DNA of 64,000 nucleotides from Candidatus Bipolaricaulota bacterium (GTDB lineage Bacteria; Bipolaricaulota; Bipolaricaulia; Bipolaricaulales; Bipolaricaulaceae): the NCBI GenBank assembly GCA_030550535.1, contig JAUQPF010000009.1, positions 1-64,000 on the forward strand. Reading direction: 5' to 3'. Below the pieces are notes generated by a model. That model saw nothing but the letters and a program-made list of their open reading frames with translations. It was not told the DNA's origin and searched no databases. Positions 47,426 through 56,894 of this stretch are shown here, piece after piece; the stretch's first letter is position 1; each line of letters starts with the position of its first letter. The translations under genes were made by a program, and so were the position numbers.

Positions 47426-47518
47426 CACCGCGACCTCCTTTCCGCGTCCTGGCCCCCAAGGTAGCATCCATCACCTTGGGGGGTGCGGGCCTGTGGGCCC
47501 GGGCCAGGGCGGGTTTGT

Positions 47519-47558
47519 CGCCCCGCGCTCGGACACGTGTCCGGCTCCTTGCGGGGCG
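47519..47558. promoter_or_regulatory. Nested inverted repeat upstream of hppA
   Basis: CGCCCCGC (47519-47526) pairs with GCGGGGCG (47551-47558), enclosing perfect palindrome CGGACACGTGTCCG (47530-47543). Confidence 0.5.
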
Positions 47559-47647
47559 CGAAAAACCCGGTTGAACCGCGCGGGAAGGGGGGATAGAGTA
47601 CGCCCGATTTTGGTGGGCATCGCCCGAATCCTCGGAAAGGAGGGGGT

Positions 47648-49822
47648 ATGACCGCCATTTTGGCAGCGACGGGCCTGGTGTCCGCGGCTGCGCTGTTCTG
47701 GTCCGCGTACGGGACGTACTACGTGATGCGCCGGGACGCCGGCGACGAGCGGATGCGCCGCATCCAGGGGTTCATCCGGGAGGGCGCCTGGGCCTTCATG
47801 ATCGCCGAGGCCAAGGTCATGGCCGTGACCCTCCTCCTCCTGGGCGCGCTCCTTTGGGCCCTGTTCTACTGGGAGGTGGCGGTGGCCTTCTGGGTGGGCT
47901 CGGCCCTGTCCATGGCCGCCGGGTTCGTGGGCATGAACGCCGCGACCCTGGCCAACGCCCGCACCACCCACGCCGTGCGCCGCTCCTTACGGGAGGCCCT
48001 CACCGTGGCCTTCACCGGGGGTTCCGTCATGGGCCTGGCCGTGGTGGGACTGGCCTCCGCCGGCTTGGTCTTCGTGATCTGGCTTTTCCGCAGGGAATTC
48101 GATCCCGAGATGGTGCGCATCGTCACCAAAACGGTGTTCGGCATCCCTGGGGCCGACGTGAACTTCATCAAGGGCGCCCTCATCGTCTCGGCCTACTCCG
48201 CGGGCGCTTCGCTCGTGGCCCTCTTCGACCGCGTGGGCGGGGGGATCTACACCAAGGCCGCGGATATGGCGGCAGACCTCGTGGGGAAAGTGGAACTCAA
48301 GATCCCCGAGGACGACCCCCGCAACCCCGCGGCCATCGCCGATAACGTGGGCGACAACGTGGGCGATGTGGGGGGCTTGGGGGCGGATCTCCTCGAGTCC
48401 TTCGTGGGCTCCATCATCGCCGTCATCGTCATCAACCTCTACATGTACGTGGGTCGGCTCAACGCGGACATCTGGGACCTCATCACCCGCTACGGGTTCA
48501 CCGATCTTGGCCAGTTCGAGGCGAACTACTGGTGGTTCACGTTGCTCCCCATCCTTTATGCCGCGGGGGGCATCGTGGCCAGCCTCCTGGCCGTCCTGTA
48601 CATCCGCTACTCCCGCCGCACCCAAGACATGCAGCGGATCCTCATGAACGGTTTTACCCTTGCGGCCCTCCTCACCGCGGGCTTTGCCGCCCTCATCACC
48701 CACTTCTCCCCCTTCAACTTCGTCCCCTTCGTTTCGCTCCTTTTGGGGATCGTGAGCGGCGTGCTGATTGGGTTCATCTCGGAGTACTACACCTCCGCCC
48801 GCTACCGTCCCACGCGGGAGCTGGCCCGCATGTATCAGTCGGGCCCGGCGGTGGGCGTGACCGAAGGGATGGCCGTGGGCATGTCCTCGAGCTTGCTCGT
48901 GTGCGTGGTCATCGCCGCCGCCATCGTGGTGGCCTACAAGATGGGCGGGCTCCTGGCCGTGGCCTACGCCGGCATGGGCATGCTCACGTTCGTGGGGATC
49001 ATGGTCTCCATGGACTCCTACGGGCCCATCGGCGACAACGCCGCGGGGATCGCCACCATGGCCAAGCTCGACCCCCGTGTGCGCGAGCAATGCGACGTCC
49101 TTGACTCCATCGGGAACACGACGGCAGCGATCGGAAAGGGATTCGCCATCGGTTCGGCGGCCTTCGCCGCCATCGGCCTCATCGCCGCCTACCTTTGGTC
49201 CGCGGCCGGCCGCGCGGAAGAGGTGCACCTTCCCAACGTGCCCCTGGTGAGCCCGGAGGTGGGCGGACTGGTGATGGCCGGGCTCATCACCGGGGCCATG
49301 CTCACCTATGTCTTCTCGGCCATGCTCATCCGGGCGGTTTCCCGCACGGCTGACGTGATGGTCCAGGAGATCCGCCGCCAGTTCCGGGAGAACCCGAAAC
49401 TCATGACGGGCGAGGCCACCCCGGATTACCGCCGCTGCATCACCATCACCGCCCACAACGGCGTGCGCCGCATGGTCGTCCCCGCCCTCCTTGCGGTGGT
49501 GCTGCCCCTCTTCATTGGGCTTGTGTTCGGGCGCTACACCCTGGCGGGCTTCCTCGTGGGGGCCCTCCTTTCCGCCATCATGCTCGCCATCTTTTGCGGC
49601 AACGCCGGCGGGGCCATGGACAACGCCAAGAAGTACGTGGAGGAGGGGCACTTCGGCGGCAAGGGCTCGGAGGCCCATGCCGCCGGGGTGGTGGCCGACA
49701 CCGTGGGCGACCCCCTCAAGGACACGGTCGGACCCTCCCTCGACATCCTCATCAAGCTCATGAGCGTGATCTCCCTCCTTTTTGCCTCGCTCTTCCCTGT
49801 GCAGCCCTGGTTCCTGCGGTGA
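47648..49822 (+). CDS. hppA: Membrane-bound ion-translocating pyrophosphatase
   Basis: 724 aa; GGGIYTKAADMAADLVGKVELKIPEDDPRNPAAIADNVGDNVGDVGGLGADLLES; GNTTAAIGKGFAIGSAA. Confidence 0.97.
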   Translation: MTAILAATGLVSAAALFWSAYGTYYVMRRDAGDERMRRIQGFIREGAWAFMIAEAKVMAVTLLLLGALLWALFYWEVAVAFWVGSALSMAAGFVGMNAATLANARTTHAVRRSLREALTVAFTGGSVMGLAVVGLASAGLVFVIWLFRREFDPEMVRIVTKTVFGIPGADVNFIKGALIVSAYSAGASLVALFDRVGGGIYTKAADMAADLVGKVELKIPEDDPRNPAAIADNVGDNVGDVGGLGADLLESFVGSIIAVIVINLYMYVGRLNADIWDLITRYGFTDLGQFEANYWWFTLLPILYAAGGIVASLLAVLYIRYSRRTQDMQRILMNGFTLAALLTAGFAALITHFSPFNFVPFVSLLLGIVSGVLIGFISEYYTSARYRPTRELARMYQSGPAVGVTEGMAVGMSSSLLVCVVIAAAIVVAYKMGGLLAVAYAGMGMLTFVGIMVSMDSYGPIGDNAAGIATMAKLDPRVREQCDVLDSIGNTTAAIGKGFAIGSAAFAAIGLIAAYLWSAAGRAEEVHLPNVPLVSPEVGGLVMAGLITGAMLTYVFSAMLIRAVSRTADVMVQEIRRQFRENPKLMTGEATPDYRRCITITAHNGVRRMVVPALLAVVLPLFIGLVFGRYTLAGFLVGALLSAIMLAIFCGNAGGAMDNAKKYVEEGHFGGKGSEAHAAGVVADTVGDPLKDTVGPSLDILIKLMSVISLLFASLFPVQPWFLR

Positions 49823-49828
49823 GGGACG

Positions 49829-50356
49829 GTGGAGCTCAAGGGGGAGCGGCTCAGGCTGCGGGAGTTCGGGGCCGCGGATCTCGTGCAGACCCGCAAATGG
49901 GTTGCGGATCCGCAGATCGCCCGCTGGATCCTCCCGGCCTGGCCGCTCCTCCCCGCTTCCTGGGAGGAGTGGCTCCGCCGCGTCTACACCTCCCCGGATT
50001 CCCGGCACTTCGCCATCGTCCTCCACAGCGGTCGGCACATTGGGAACGTGAGCCTCCATTCCATCCGCTGGGAGGAAGGGTCGGCGGAGGTGGGCATCGT
50101 CCTTGGGGAGAAGGACTGTTGGGGCCAGGGCTACGGTCCGGAGGCCCTGCGGCTCCTTGTGCGCTATGCCTTTGAGGAGCTGGGCCTAAGGAAGCTCGTG
50201 TTGCACGTGCATCGCGAGAACGCCCGGGCCCTGCGGGCCTACCGCAAGGTGGGCTTCCGGGAGATCCGTTCCCCTTGGCCCCTGCGGATGCTCAGGGCTG
50301 GGATCGTGACCATGGTCCTGGAGGCCGAAAGCCCGCTCCGCGCGGAGGTTCCATGA
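49829..50356 (+). CDS. GNAT-family N-acetyltransferase
   Basis: 175 aa; GERLRLREFGAADL, EVGIVLGEKDCWGQGYGPEALRLLVRYAFEELGLRKLVLHVHRENARALRAYRKVGF. Confidence 0.92.
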   Translation: MELKGERLRLREFGAADLVQTRKWVADPQIARWILPAWPLLPASWEEWLRRVYTSPDSRHFAIVLHSGRHIGNVSLHSIRWEEGSAEVGIVLGEKDCWGQGYGPEALRLLVRYAFEELGLRKLVLHVHRENARALRAYRKVGFREIRSPWPLRMLRAGIVTMVLEAESPLRAEVP

Positions 50357-51264
50357 TCCAAACCCTGGGGCTCACCCGGCGCTACGGGGAGCGCGTGGCC
50401 GTGGAGGACCTCACCCTGGAGGTGAAGGCGGGCGAGGTCCTCGGGCTTTTGGGGCCCAACGGCGCGGGGAAGACCACGACCGTGCGCATGCTCGCCGGCC
50501 TTTTAGCCCCTTCCGCGGGCGAGGCCTACGTGGCCGGCCACCGCGTCACCCGCGAGCCCGAGAAGGTCCGGCCCCGGGTGGGCGTGGTCCCCGAAAACCC
50601 CGGCCTGTACAAGCGCCTCACGGTCCGGCAGAACCTCCGGTTCTTTGCGGAGCTCTACGGGGTGGGGGATCCCCGCCGGGTGGAGGAGGCCCTGGCCCTT
50701 GTGGGGCTTGCGGAGCGGGCGGAGGAGCCCGTGGCCACCCTTTCCAAGGGGCTTCGGCAGAGGCTGGCCCTGGCCCGGGCCCTCGTGCACGATCCGCCCG
50801 TGCTCCTTTTGGATGAGCCCACGAGCGGCTTGGACCCGGAGGCCGCCAAAGAAGTTCGGGATCTCCTGGCGGAGCTCTCCCTGGCCCATCGGGCCATCCT
50901 CCTTTGCACCCACAACCTCGCGGAGGCCGAGCGTCTTTGCCATCGCATCGCGGTGCTCAAGACCCGCCTTTTGGCCGTGGGCGCGCCGGCGGAGCTCAAG
51001 GCGCGCCTATTTGGCCGCAGGATCGTGGTCACCCTGGCCCGGCCGGCGCCCGGCTTGCCTCAAGTGTTGAACCTCCCCTTCGTGCGCAGCGCCTCCCTCG
51101 ATGGGGCCAAGCTCTTCGTGGCCGTGGAGGAGCCCGAGCGCCATAACCCCCTCCTTGTGCGACGCCTCGTGGAGCTGGGCGCGGAGATCCTCTACGTGGA
51201 GGAGGAGGAGCGCACGCTGGAGGAGGTCTATTTGGAGTTGGTGGAGGGCGACCGTGCGGCTTAG
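50353..51264 (+). CDS. ABC transporter ATP-binding protein
   Basis: Start MIQTLGLTRRYGERVAVEDL at 50353; GPNGAGKTTTVRMLAGLL; LSKGLRQRLALARALVHDPPVLLLDEPTSGLDPEA. Confidence 0.93.
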   Translation: MIQTLGLTRRYGERVAVEDLTLEVKAGEVLGLLGPNGAGKTTTVRMLAGLLAPSAGEAYVAGHRVTREPEKVRPRVGVVPENPGLYKRLTVRQNLRFFAELYGVGDPRRVEEALALVGLAERAEEPVATLSKGLRQRLALARALVHDPPVLLLDEPTSGLDPEAAKEVRDLLAELSLAHRAILLCTHNLAEAERLCHRIAVLKTRLLAVGAPAELKARLFGRRIVVTLARPAPGLPQVLNLPFVRSASLDGAKLFVAVEEPERHNPLLVRRLVELGAEILYVEEEERTLEEVYLELVEGDRAA

Positions 51265-51967
51265 GGTCCTCGTCCTCAAGGAATGGGCCGAGCTTTTTAG
51301 GATCAAGATGGTGCTTTATAGCTGCGCCTTCATGCCGCTCCTCATGGCGGGGTTCGCTGGGTTCATGGTCTGGCAGGGCCGGACCCTCCCGCCCGAGGCC
51401 CAGGGCCCCCTCTTCAACGCCGCCCTCCTCTACTTCCTCATCCTGCCCGTGATGATCCCCGCGACGCTTGGGGTCTACTCCGTGGTGGGCGAAAAGGAGC
51501 AGGGAACCCTGGAGCCCCTCTTGGCCACCCCGCTTTCGGACCTCGAGCTTTTTTTGGGGAAGTCCCTCGTGGCCGTGATCCCTGCCCTCCTTCTCACCTG
51601 GGGCGTGTTTGGGCTCTTTCTCCTTGCGGTCTTATTCATGATGCCCGGAGGCATCCCGGAAGGAGTTTTGAGCCTGCCCTGGCTCCTTTCCATCTTCGGC
51701 CTTTCCCCGTTCATGGCCTTGTTCGCGGCGCTTGTGGCCATGCTCATCTCCTCCCGGGCCAGTGATTCCCGCGCCGCTTACCAGTTCGCGGGCCTCGCGG
51801 TGGTGCCCGTCCTCGTCCCCCTCATCGTTTACTCCGCGCGCCTCCTTGCCGTGGACCTTAGGTTCGTGGCCCTGGAGGGCGGGATCCTCGTGGCGCTGGA
51901 CGTGGCTCTTCTGTACCTTGGGATCAAGGCCTTCCGCCGGGAAGAGATCCTCATCCGATGGAAGTGA
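51254..51967 (+). CDS. ABC-2-type transporter permease
   Basis: GTG start; multi-TM, VVGEKEQGTLEPLLATPLSDLELFLGKSL motif typical of ABC-2 exporters. Confidence 0.88.
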   Translation: MRLRVLVLKEWAELFRIKMVLYSCAFMPLLMAGFAGFMVWQGRTLPPEAQGPLFNAALLYFLILPVMIPATLGVYSVVGEKEQGTLEPLLATPLSDLELFLGKSLVAVIPALLLTWGVFGLFLLAVLFMMPGGIPEGVLSLPWLLSIFGLSPFMALFAALVAMLISSRASDSRAAYQFAGLAVVPVLVPLIVYSARLLAVDLRFVALEGGILVALDVALLYLGIKAFRREEILIRWK

Positions 51968-53304
51968 TCGGGGTTCGGCCGCCCTCTTGGGTGCGGGACG
52001 CCGTCTTCTACCAAATCTTTCCCGATCGTTTCCGCAACGGCGATCCTGGGAACGATCCGCCGGGGGTTCGCCCCTGGGGCGAGCTTCCCACCCCCACGAG
52101 CTTCTTCGGGGGCGACCTCTGGGGGGTTTTGGAAAAGCTCGATTACCTTGCGGATTTGGGCGTGACCGCCCTCTACCTCACCCCGATCTTTCGGGCCTCC
52201 ACGAACCACCGTTACGACGTGGAGGACTACTTCCAGGTGGACCCTGTTTTGGGCGGGAACGCCGCCCTCAAGGCCCTGGTGGGGGCACTCCACCGCCGGG
52301 GGATGCGGCTCATCCTGGACGGCGTGTTCAACCACTGCGGCCAAGGCCATCCGTTTTTCCAGGAGGCCCGAAAAGATCCGGCTTCACCCTACCGGCCCTG
52401 GTTCGTGTGGGAGGAAGAGGAGCCCGGCTATTCCTGCTGGGCGGGATGCCCCTCTCTTCCGGAGTGGAACCACGACCATCCCCAAGTCCAGGAGCACCTC
52501 CTTTCGGCCGTGCGCTTTTGGCTTTCCGAATACGAGATCGACGGCTGGCGCCTGGACACCGTGGAGTACCTGCCTCCCGATTTCGTGCGCGCCATCTACC
52601 GGACGGCCAAGGAGGTGAACCCCGAGGCCTACGTGCTCGGGGAAGTCATGGGCCTCGGGACCCCCTGGTTTCGCCACCGCGCCCTGGATGGGGTCATGCA
52701 TTACCGCCTCTGGGAGGGGCTCGTGCACTTCTTCGCTCGGGAGGAGTGGGATTCCGGGCGTTTTTCGCGCTACCTTTGGCACCTTTGGCGGAGCTACCCC
52801 TCTTGGGCGAATTTTTCCTCCTACACGCTTTTGGGAAGCCACGACAAGCCTCGGTTTTTGACGCTCGCCGGCGGGGATCCGCGGAAGCTCCGGCTCGCCG
52901 CGGCTTTCCTCTTTGCTTATCCGGGGGCGCCCGCGATCTATTACGGGGACGAGGTGGGGCTAGAGGGCGGGGAGGACCCCGACTGCCGCCGCTGTTTCCC
53001 CTGGGAACGCGTGGGGGAGGGGAACCCCCTGCCCCAGGCCTTTCGCGAGCTTGCGGCCCTGCGCCACGCCCATCCCGCCCTGCGTCGGGGAAGCCTGGGC
53101 TTCCTGCACGCCAAAGGACGAACCCTTCTTCTTCGGCGTGCCCTGCCCGAGGAGGAGGTTCTCCTTGTGCTGAACGCCGGGGCTCAGGAAGAGGAGATTC
53201 CTCTTCCCTCGGGGATCTATCGCGAAGAAAAAAGCGGAGAGCGCCGCTCGGGCGCCCTCCGCCTCCCTCCCTACAGCTTCGCCTTCCTCACGCGGGCATC
53301 TTAG
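51958..53304 (+). CDS. GH13 alpha-amylase-family glycosidase (cyclomaltodextrinase/neopullulanase-like)
   Basis: 448 aa; VFYQIFPDRFRNGDP, DLGVTALYLTPIFRASTNHRYDVEDYFQVDP, DGVFNHCGQGH, DGWRLDTVEYL, LLGSHDKPRFLT. Confidence 0.93.
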   Translation: MEVIGVRPPSWVRDAVFYQIFPDRFRNGDPGNDPPGVRPWGELPTPTSFFGGDLWGVLEKLDYLADLGVTALYLTPIFRASTNHRYDVEDYFQVDPVLGGNAALKALVGALHRRGMRLILDGVFNHCGQGHPFFQEARKDPASPYRPWFVWEEEEPGYSCWAGCPSLPEWNHDHPQVQEHLLSAVRFWLSEYEIDGWRLDTVEYLPPDFVRAIYRTAKEVNPEAYVLGEVMGLGTPWFRHRALDGVMHYRLWEGLVHFFAREEWDSGRFSRYLWHLWRSYPSWANFSSYTLLGSHDKPRFLTLAGGDPRKLRLAAAFLFAYPGAPAIYYGDEVGLEGGEDPDCRRCFPWERVGEGNPLPQAFRELAALRHAHPALRRGSLGFLHAKGRTLLLRRALPEEEVLLVLNAGAQEEEIPLPSGIYREEKSGERRSGALRLPPYSFAFLTRAS

Positions 53305-54613
53305 CCAGGACCGCCTGGAAGGCCTCCTCCAGGATGGCCAGTCCCTCGAGGAGGGCGTCCTCCGGGGTGGTGAGGGGGAGGAGGAAGCGGATGACGTTTC
53401 CGTAAAGGCCGGCGGTGGGGAACACCACGCCCCGCTGGAGCGCTTCCTTTTGGATCGCTTTGGTGAGCTCGGGCGCGGGCTCCTTCGTGCCCCGGTCCCT
53501 CACGAGCTCCATTCCCACCATGGCCCCCAGGCCCCGCACCTCCCCAATGGCCGGGAACTTCTGGCTCAAGCGCGTAAGCTCCCGCTTCAGGATCTCTCCG
53601 ATCCTCTGGGCGCGGGCAAGGAGGTTTTCCTCCGCGATGACGTCGAGCACGGCCAGGGCCGCGGCGCAGGCCACGGGGTTCCCCCCGTAGGTGCTCCCGA
53701 TGGAGCCCGGCGGGAGCCGGTCCATGATCTCGGCCTTTCCAATCACGCCGGAGAGGGGGAGGCCGGCGGCGATGGACTTGGCGACACAGATGAGATCCGG
53801 CTCCACCCCGAAGTGCTCGCAGGCGAAGAATTTGCCGGTGCGCCCCACCCCGCTTTGCACCTCATCGCACACAAGGAGGAATCCGTAGCGGTCCGCAAGC
53901 TCCCGCAGGAAGGGGAGGAACTCCGGCGGCGGCACGATGAACCCGCCCTCCCCGATCACCGGCTCCACCACACAGCAGGCCACCTCCTTGGGGTCCACCA
54001 GCGCAAGAAACCGGCGCTCGATCTCCTCCATGGGGATGGGGTTCCGGTAGGGGTAAGGGTAGGGGAGGCGGAACACGTCGGAGGCGTAGGGGCCGAATCC
54101 AGCCTTGTAGGGGATGGCCTTGTGGGTCATGGTCATGGTGAGGAGGGTGCGGCCGTGGAAGGCGTTCTCAAAGACGAGCACGGCCTTCCTTCCCGTGGCG
54201 GCCCGCGCGATCTTCACGGCGTTCTCCACCGCCTCCGCCCCGGAGTTGAAGAACGCGCACTTTTTAGGGGTGGGACCGGGTGCGAGCTGCGCCAGCCTCC
54301 GCGCCAGCTCCACGTAGGGCTCATAAGGGATGGCGGTGAAGTCGGTGTGGGTGAAGCGCAAAAGTTGCTCCTGGATGGCGCGGATCACCTTGGGGTGGTT
54401 GTAGCCCACGTTCAGGCAGCCCCAACCGCCGGAGAAATCCAGGAATCGGTTGCCGTCGAGGTCCTCCACCACGACGCCCTCCGCGCGGGCCGCAAAGAAC
54501 GGGGCCAACGGCGCCAGGGGGTTGGCCACCCATTGCTCCTTCTCCGCCAGGACCTCCCGGGACCTCGGACCCGGGATCTCCGTCACGATGCGCACGTATT
54601 TGCCCACCAGCAC
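53288..54613 (-). CDS. Class III aminotransferase (4-aminobutyrate/acetylornithine type)
   Basis: 441 aa; FFNSGAEAVENAVKIARAATGRKAVLVFENAFHGRT, LLVCDEVQSGVGRTGKFFA, GSTYGGNPVACAAALAVLD. Confidence 0.92.
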   Translation of the reverse strand: MLVGKYVRIVTEIPGPRSREVLAEKEQWVANPLAPLAPFFAARAEGVVVEDLDGNRFLDFSGGWGCLNVGYNHPKVIRAIQEQLLRFTHTDFTAIPYEPYVELARRLAQLAPGPTPKKCAFFNSGAEAVENAVKIARAATGRKAVLVFENAFHGRTLLTMTMTHKAIPYKAGFGPYASDVFRLPYPYPYRNPIPMEEIERRFLALVDPKEVACCVVEPVIGEGGFIVPPPEFLPFLRELADRYGFLLVCDEVQSGVGRTGKFFACEHFGVEPDLICVAKSIAAGLPLSGVIGKAEIMDRLPPGSIGSTYGGNPVACAAALAVLDVIAEENLLARAQRIGEILKRELTRLSQKFPAIGEVRGLGAMVGMELVRDRGTKEPAPELTKAIQKEALQRGVVFPTAGLYGNVIRFLLPLTTPEDALLEGLAILEEAFQAVLAKMPA

Positions 54614-54617
54614 CTCC

Positions 54618-55469
54618 TTATTCGATCTCCACCACTTCGCCCGGCGGGATGATCCTTACCCGAAACGGCAGGTTCAAGCCGGCGATCTTCTTCTCCAGCT
54701 CCGCCATCTCCCACCGATAGCGGCTGGAAAGATGGAAGAGGATGAGCTCCTTTTGCACCCCCGCCCTTTTGGCCACCTCGATGGCCTCCCATACCGTGGA
54801 GTGCTTGTACTCCTTGCGGTCCAGTTCCTCCACGAAGGTGGCCTCATGGAGGAGGACCTCCGTTCCCCGCACGAGGTTGGGGTTCAGGGGCACGGAGTCC
54901 CCGCCGTAGGAAAAGAGGTACTGCACGTAGGTTTCGGAGATCTCCTCCTTTTTGCCGGCCCGCACCAGGGCCACGATCTCCTCCTGGGGGAGGTCGCGGT
55001 ACTCGGGCCGAAGCCGGCGGCGCACCTCGCACACGTTGTACCCCAAGGAGGGCTCGCCCCGGGCGTGCACGGTGGCGAAGGCCTCGATGTACCGAGGATG
55101 CCGCCCCGCAAGGAGGGTCACCCGATCCCCGGGCTGGAGGGGGATCCACTCCAGCTCGTACTGGAGGTTGCGGTTGGTGCGGGCAAAGTAGGTGATGAGC
55201 TCGGACACGAAGAAGCTCCCGGCGGGGTAGTAGACGCGCAGCTCCTTCTCCTGGTCGCCCATGGCGTTGTTGCGCACGTTGATGAGCCCCATGAGCCCGG
55301 AGATGTGGTCGGCGTGCCCATGGGAGAGGAACACGTGTTTGATGGCGAAAACCCGGTTCTCCAAGTAGGAGCTCACGCCCTCGCCGCAGTCAAACAGGAT
55401 GCGGTCGGGGCTGTAGTAAACCCAGGTGGAGTAGAGGGCCTTGGAGTAGACGATGAGACGCATGGCCAA
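54618..55469 (-). CDS. Ribonuclease Z-like metallo-beta-lactamase-fold protein
   Basis: 283 aa; FDCGEGVSSYL, HVFLSHGHADHISGL, LLHEATFVEEL, LILFHLSSRY. Confidence 0.85.
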   Translation of the reverse strand: MAMRLIVYSKALYSTWVYYSPDRILFDCGEGVSSYLENRVFAIKHVFLSHGHADHISGLMGLINVRNNAMGDQEKELRVYYPAGSFFVSELITYFARTNRNLQYELEWIPLQPGDRVTLLAGRHPRYIEAFATVHARGEPSLGYNVCEVRRRLRPEYRDLPQEEIVALVRAGKKEEISETYVQYLFSYGGDSVPLNPNLVRGTEVLLHEATFVEELDRKEYKHSTVWEAIEVAKRAGVQKELILFHLSSRYRWEMAELEKKIAGLNLPFRVRIIPPGEVVEIE

Positions 55470-55541
55470 CGATGGTACGGGCCGAAGCCCTTTCTTTCCA
55501 CGAAATGGCGGGTCTTCCCGTTTTCGCTAAACTTCTGGGCC

Positions 55542-56813
55542 ATGCTGGATCTGCGCCGAATCCGTCAAGATCCGGAAGGGATTTTGGCGCGCCTGCGCCG
55601 CCGCAACCCCCATTTGGACCTCTCCCGGGTCCTTGCCCTGGACGAGGAGCGCCGGGAGCTGCAAAAGCAGGTGGACGAGGTCCGCCGCCGGCAAAACGAG
55701 GGCTCGGAACGGGTCGCCGCCCTGAGCAAGGCCGGCGACCTTCCGGAAAGGGAGCGGCTTTTGGCCGAGCTCAAGGTGCTCGCCGAGACGAGAAAAAGGC
55801 TGGAGGACCGCCTAAGCCAGGTGGAGGCGGAGCTCGCGGCCGAGCTTTTGAGCCTGCCCAACGTGCCGCACGACTCCGTGCCCAGCGGGACCAAGGAGGA
55901 GAAGGTCGTCCTGCGGGTTTGGGGCGAGCCGCCCCGCTTCGATTTTCCGCCCCAGCACCACCTGGCCTTGGCCCAAAAGCTCCGCCTTTTGGACATGGAG
56001 CGCGCGGCCAAACTCGCCCAGTCCCGCTTCCCCATGTACGTGGGCGAGGGGGCACGCCTGGAGTTCGCCCTGCTCCATTGGATGCTGGAGCTCCACGTGC
56101 GGGAGCACGGGTACATTCCCATCCTTCCCCCCATCCTCGCCAACCGCCGCTCCTTTTTGGTCTCCGGCCAGCTCCCCAAATTCGCGGAAGAGCTTTACCA
56201 CTGTCCCGCGGACGATCTCTTTTTGAACCCCACGGCGGAGTCGCTCCTGGCCAATCTCCACAACGACGAGATCCTCGAGGAGGAGCGGCTCCCTCTTAAG
56301 TACGTGGCGTACACCCCCTGTTTTCGGAGGGAGGCCGGAAGCTACGGGGAGGAGCAGCGCGGCCTCATCCGCGTGCATCAGTTCAACAAAATCGAGCTTT
56401 TCTGGTACATCACCCCGGACCGCTCCTACCAAGCCCTGGAGGAGCTCGTGGGCCACGCGGAGAGGGTGCTCCAGCTTTTGGGGCTCCACTACCGGGTCAC
56501 GCTCCTTCCCGCCTCAGACCTCGCGTTTCAGTCCGCCAAAACCATCGACATCGAGGTGTGGTTGCCGGGGCAGGGCGCGTACTACGAGGTCTCTTCCTGC
56601 TCGAACTGCGAGGACTTCCAGGCCCGGCGGGGGAACGTGCGCTACCGGCCCAAGGAAGGGGGGAGGCCCCAATACGTGCACACCCTGAACGGCTCGGGCT
56701 TGGCCACTTCCCGGCTCTTCGCCGCCATCCTTGAGCAGAACCAGCGACGCGACGGCACCGTGGTCCTCCCCAGGGTCTTGGCGGAGCTTCTGGATCGGGA
56801 GACCCTGGGCTAA
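55542..56813 (+). CDS. serS: Seryl-tRNA synthetase
   Basis: 423 aa from Met 55542; MLDLRRIRQDPEGILARLRRR, TPCFRREAGSYGEEQRGLIRVHQFNKIELF, YYEVSSCSNCEDFQARR. Confidence 0.97.
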   Translation: MLDLRRIRQDPEGILARLRRRNPHLDLSRVLALDEERRELQKQVDEVRRRQNEGSERVAALSKAGDLPERERLLAELKVLAETRKRLEDRLSQVEAELAAELLSLPNVPHDSVPSGTKEEKVVLRVWGEPPRFDFPPQHHLALAQKLRLLDMERAAKLAQSRFPMYVGEGARLEFALLHWMLELHVREHGYIPILPPILANRRSFLVSGQLPKFAEELYHCPADDLFLNPTAESLLANLHNDEILEEERLPLKYVAYTPCFRREAGSYGEEQRGLIRVHQFNKIELFWYITPDRSYQALEELVGHAERVLQLLGLHYRVTLLPASDLAFQSAKTIDIEVWLPGQGAYYEVSSCSNCEDFQARRGNVRYRPKEGGRPQYVHTLNGSGLATSRLFAAILEQNQRRDGTVVLPRVLAELLDRETLG

Positions 56814-56894
56814 GGTGTCCGTTCCTTGGGCGAAACGTGTCCGGGGAGGGGGTGGGCTGGGCGGTTAGGATGGCCGGGGAAAAAGGAGGGGAGG

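Noticed and set aside
47987-50059. 690-aa minus-strand ORF (His/Asp/Gly-rich)
   Set aside because: Antisense to hppA; composition is an artefact of GC-rich codon complement.
54450-56813. 787-aa ORF as one protein
   Set aside because: serS starts at 55542; the preceding part is antisense to the aminotransferase and RNase Z-like genes.
56830-56850. ACGTGTCCGG shared with the hppA-leader palindrome
   Set aside because: Only a 10-bp match without dyad symmetry at this site; could easily be chance.
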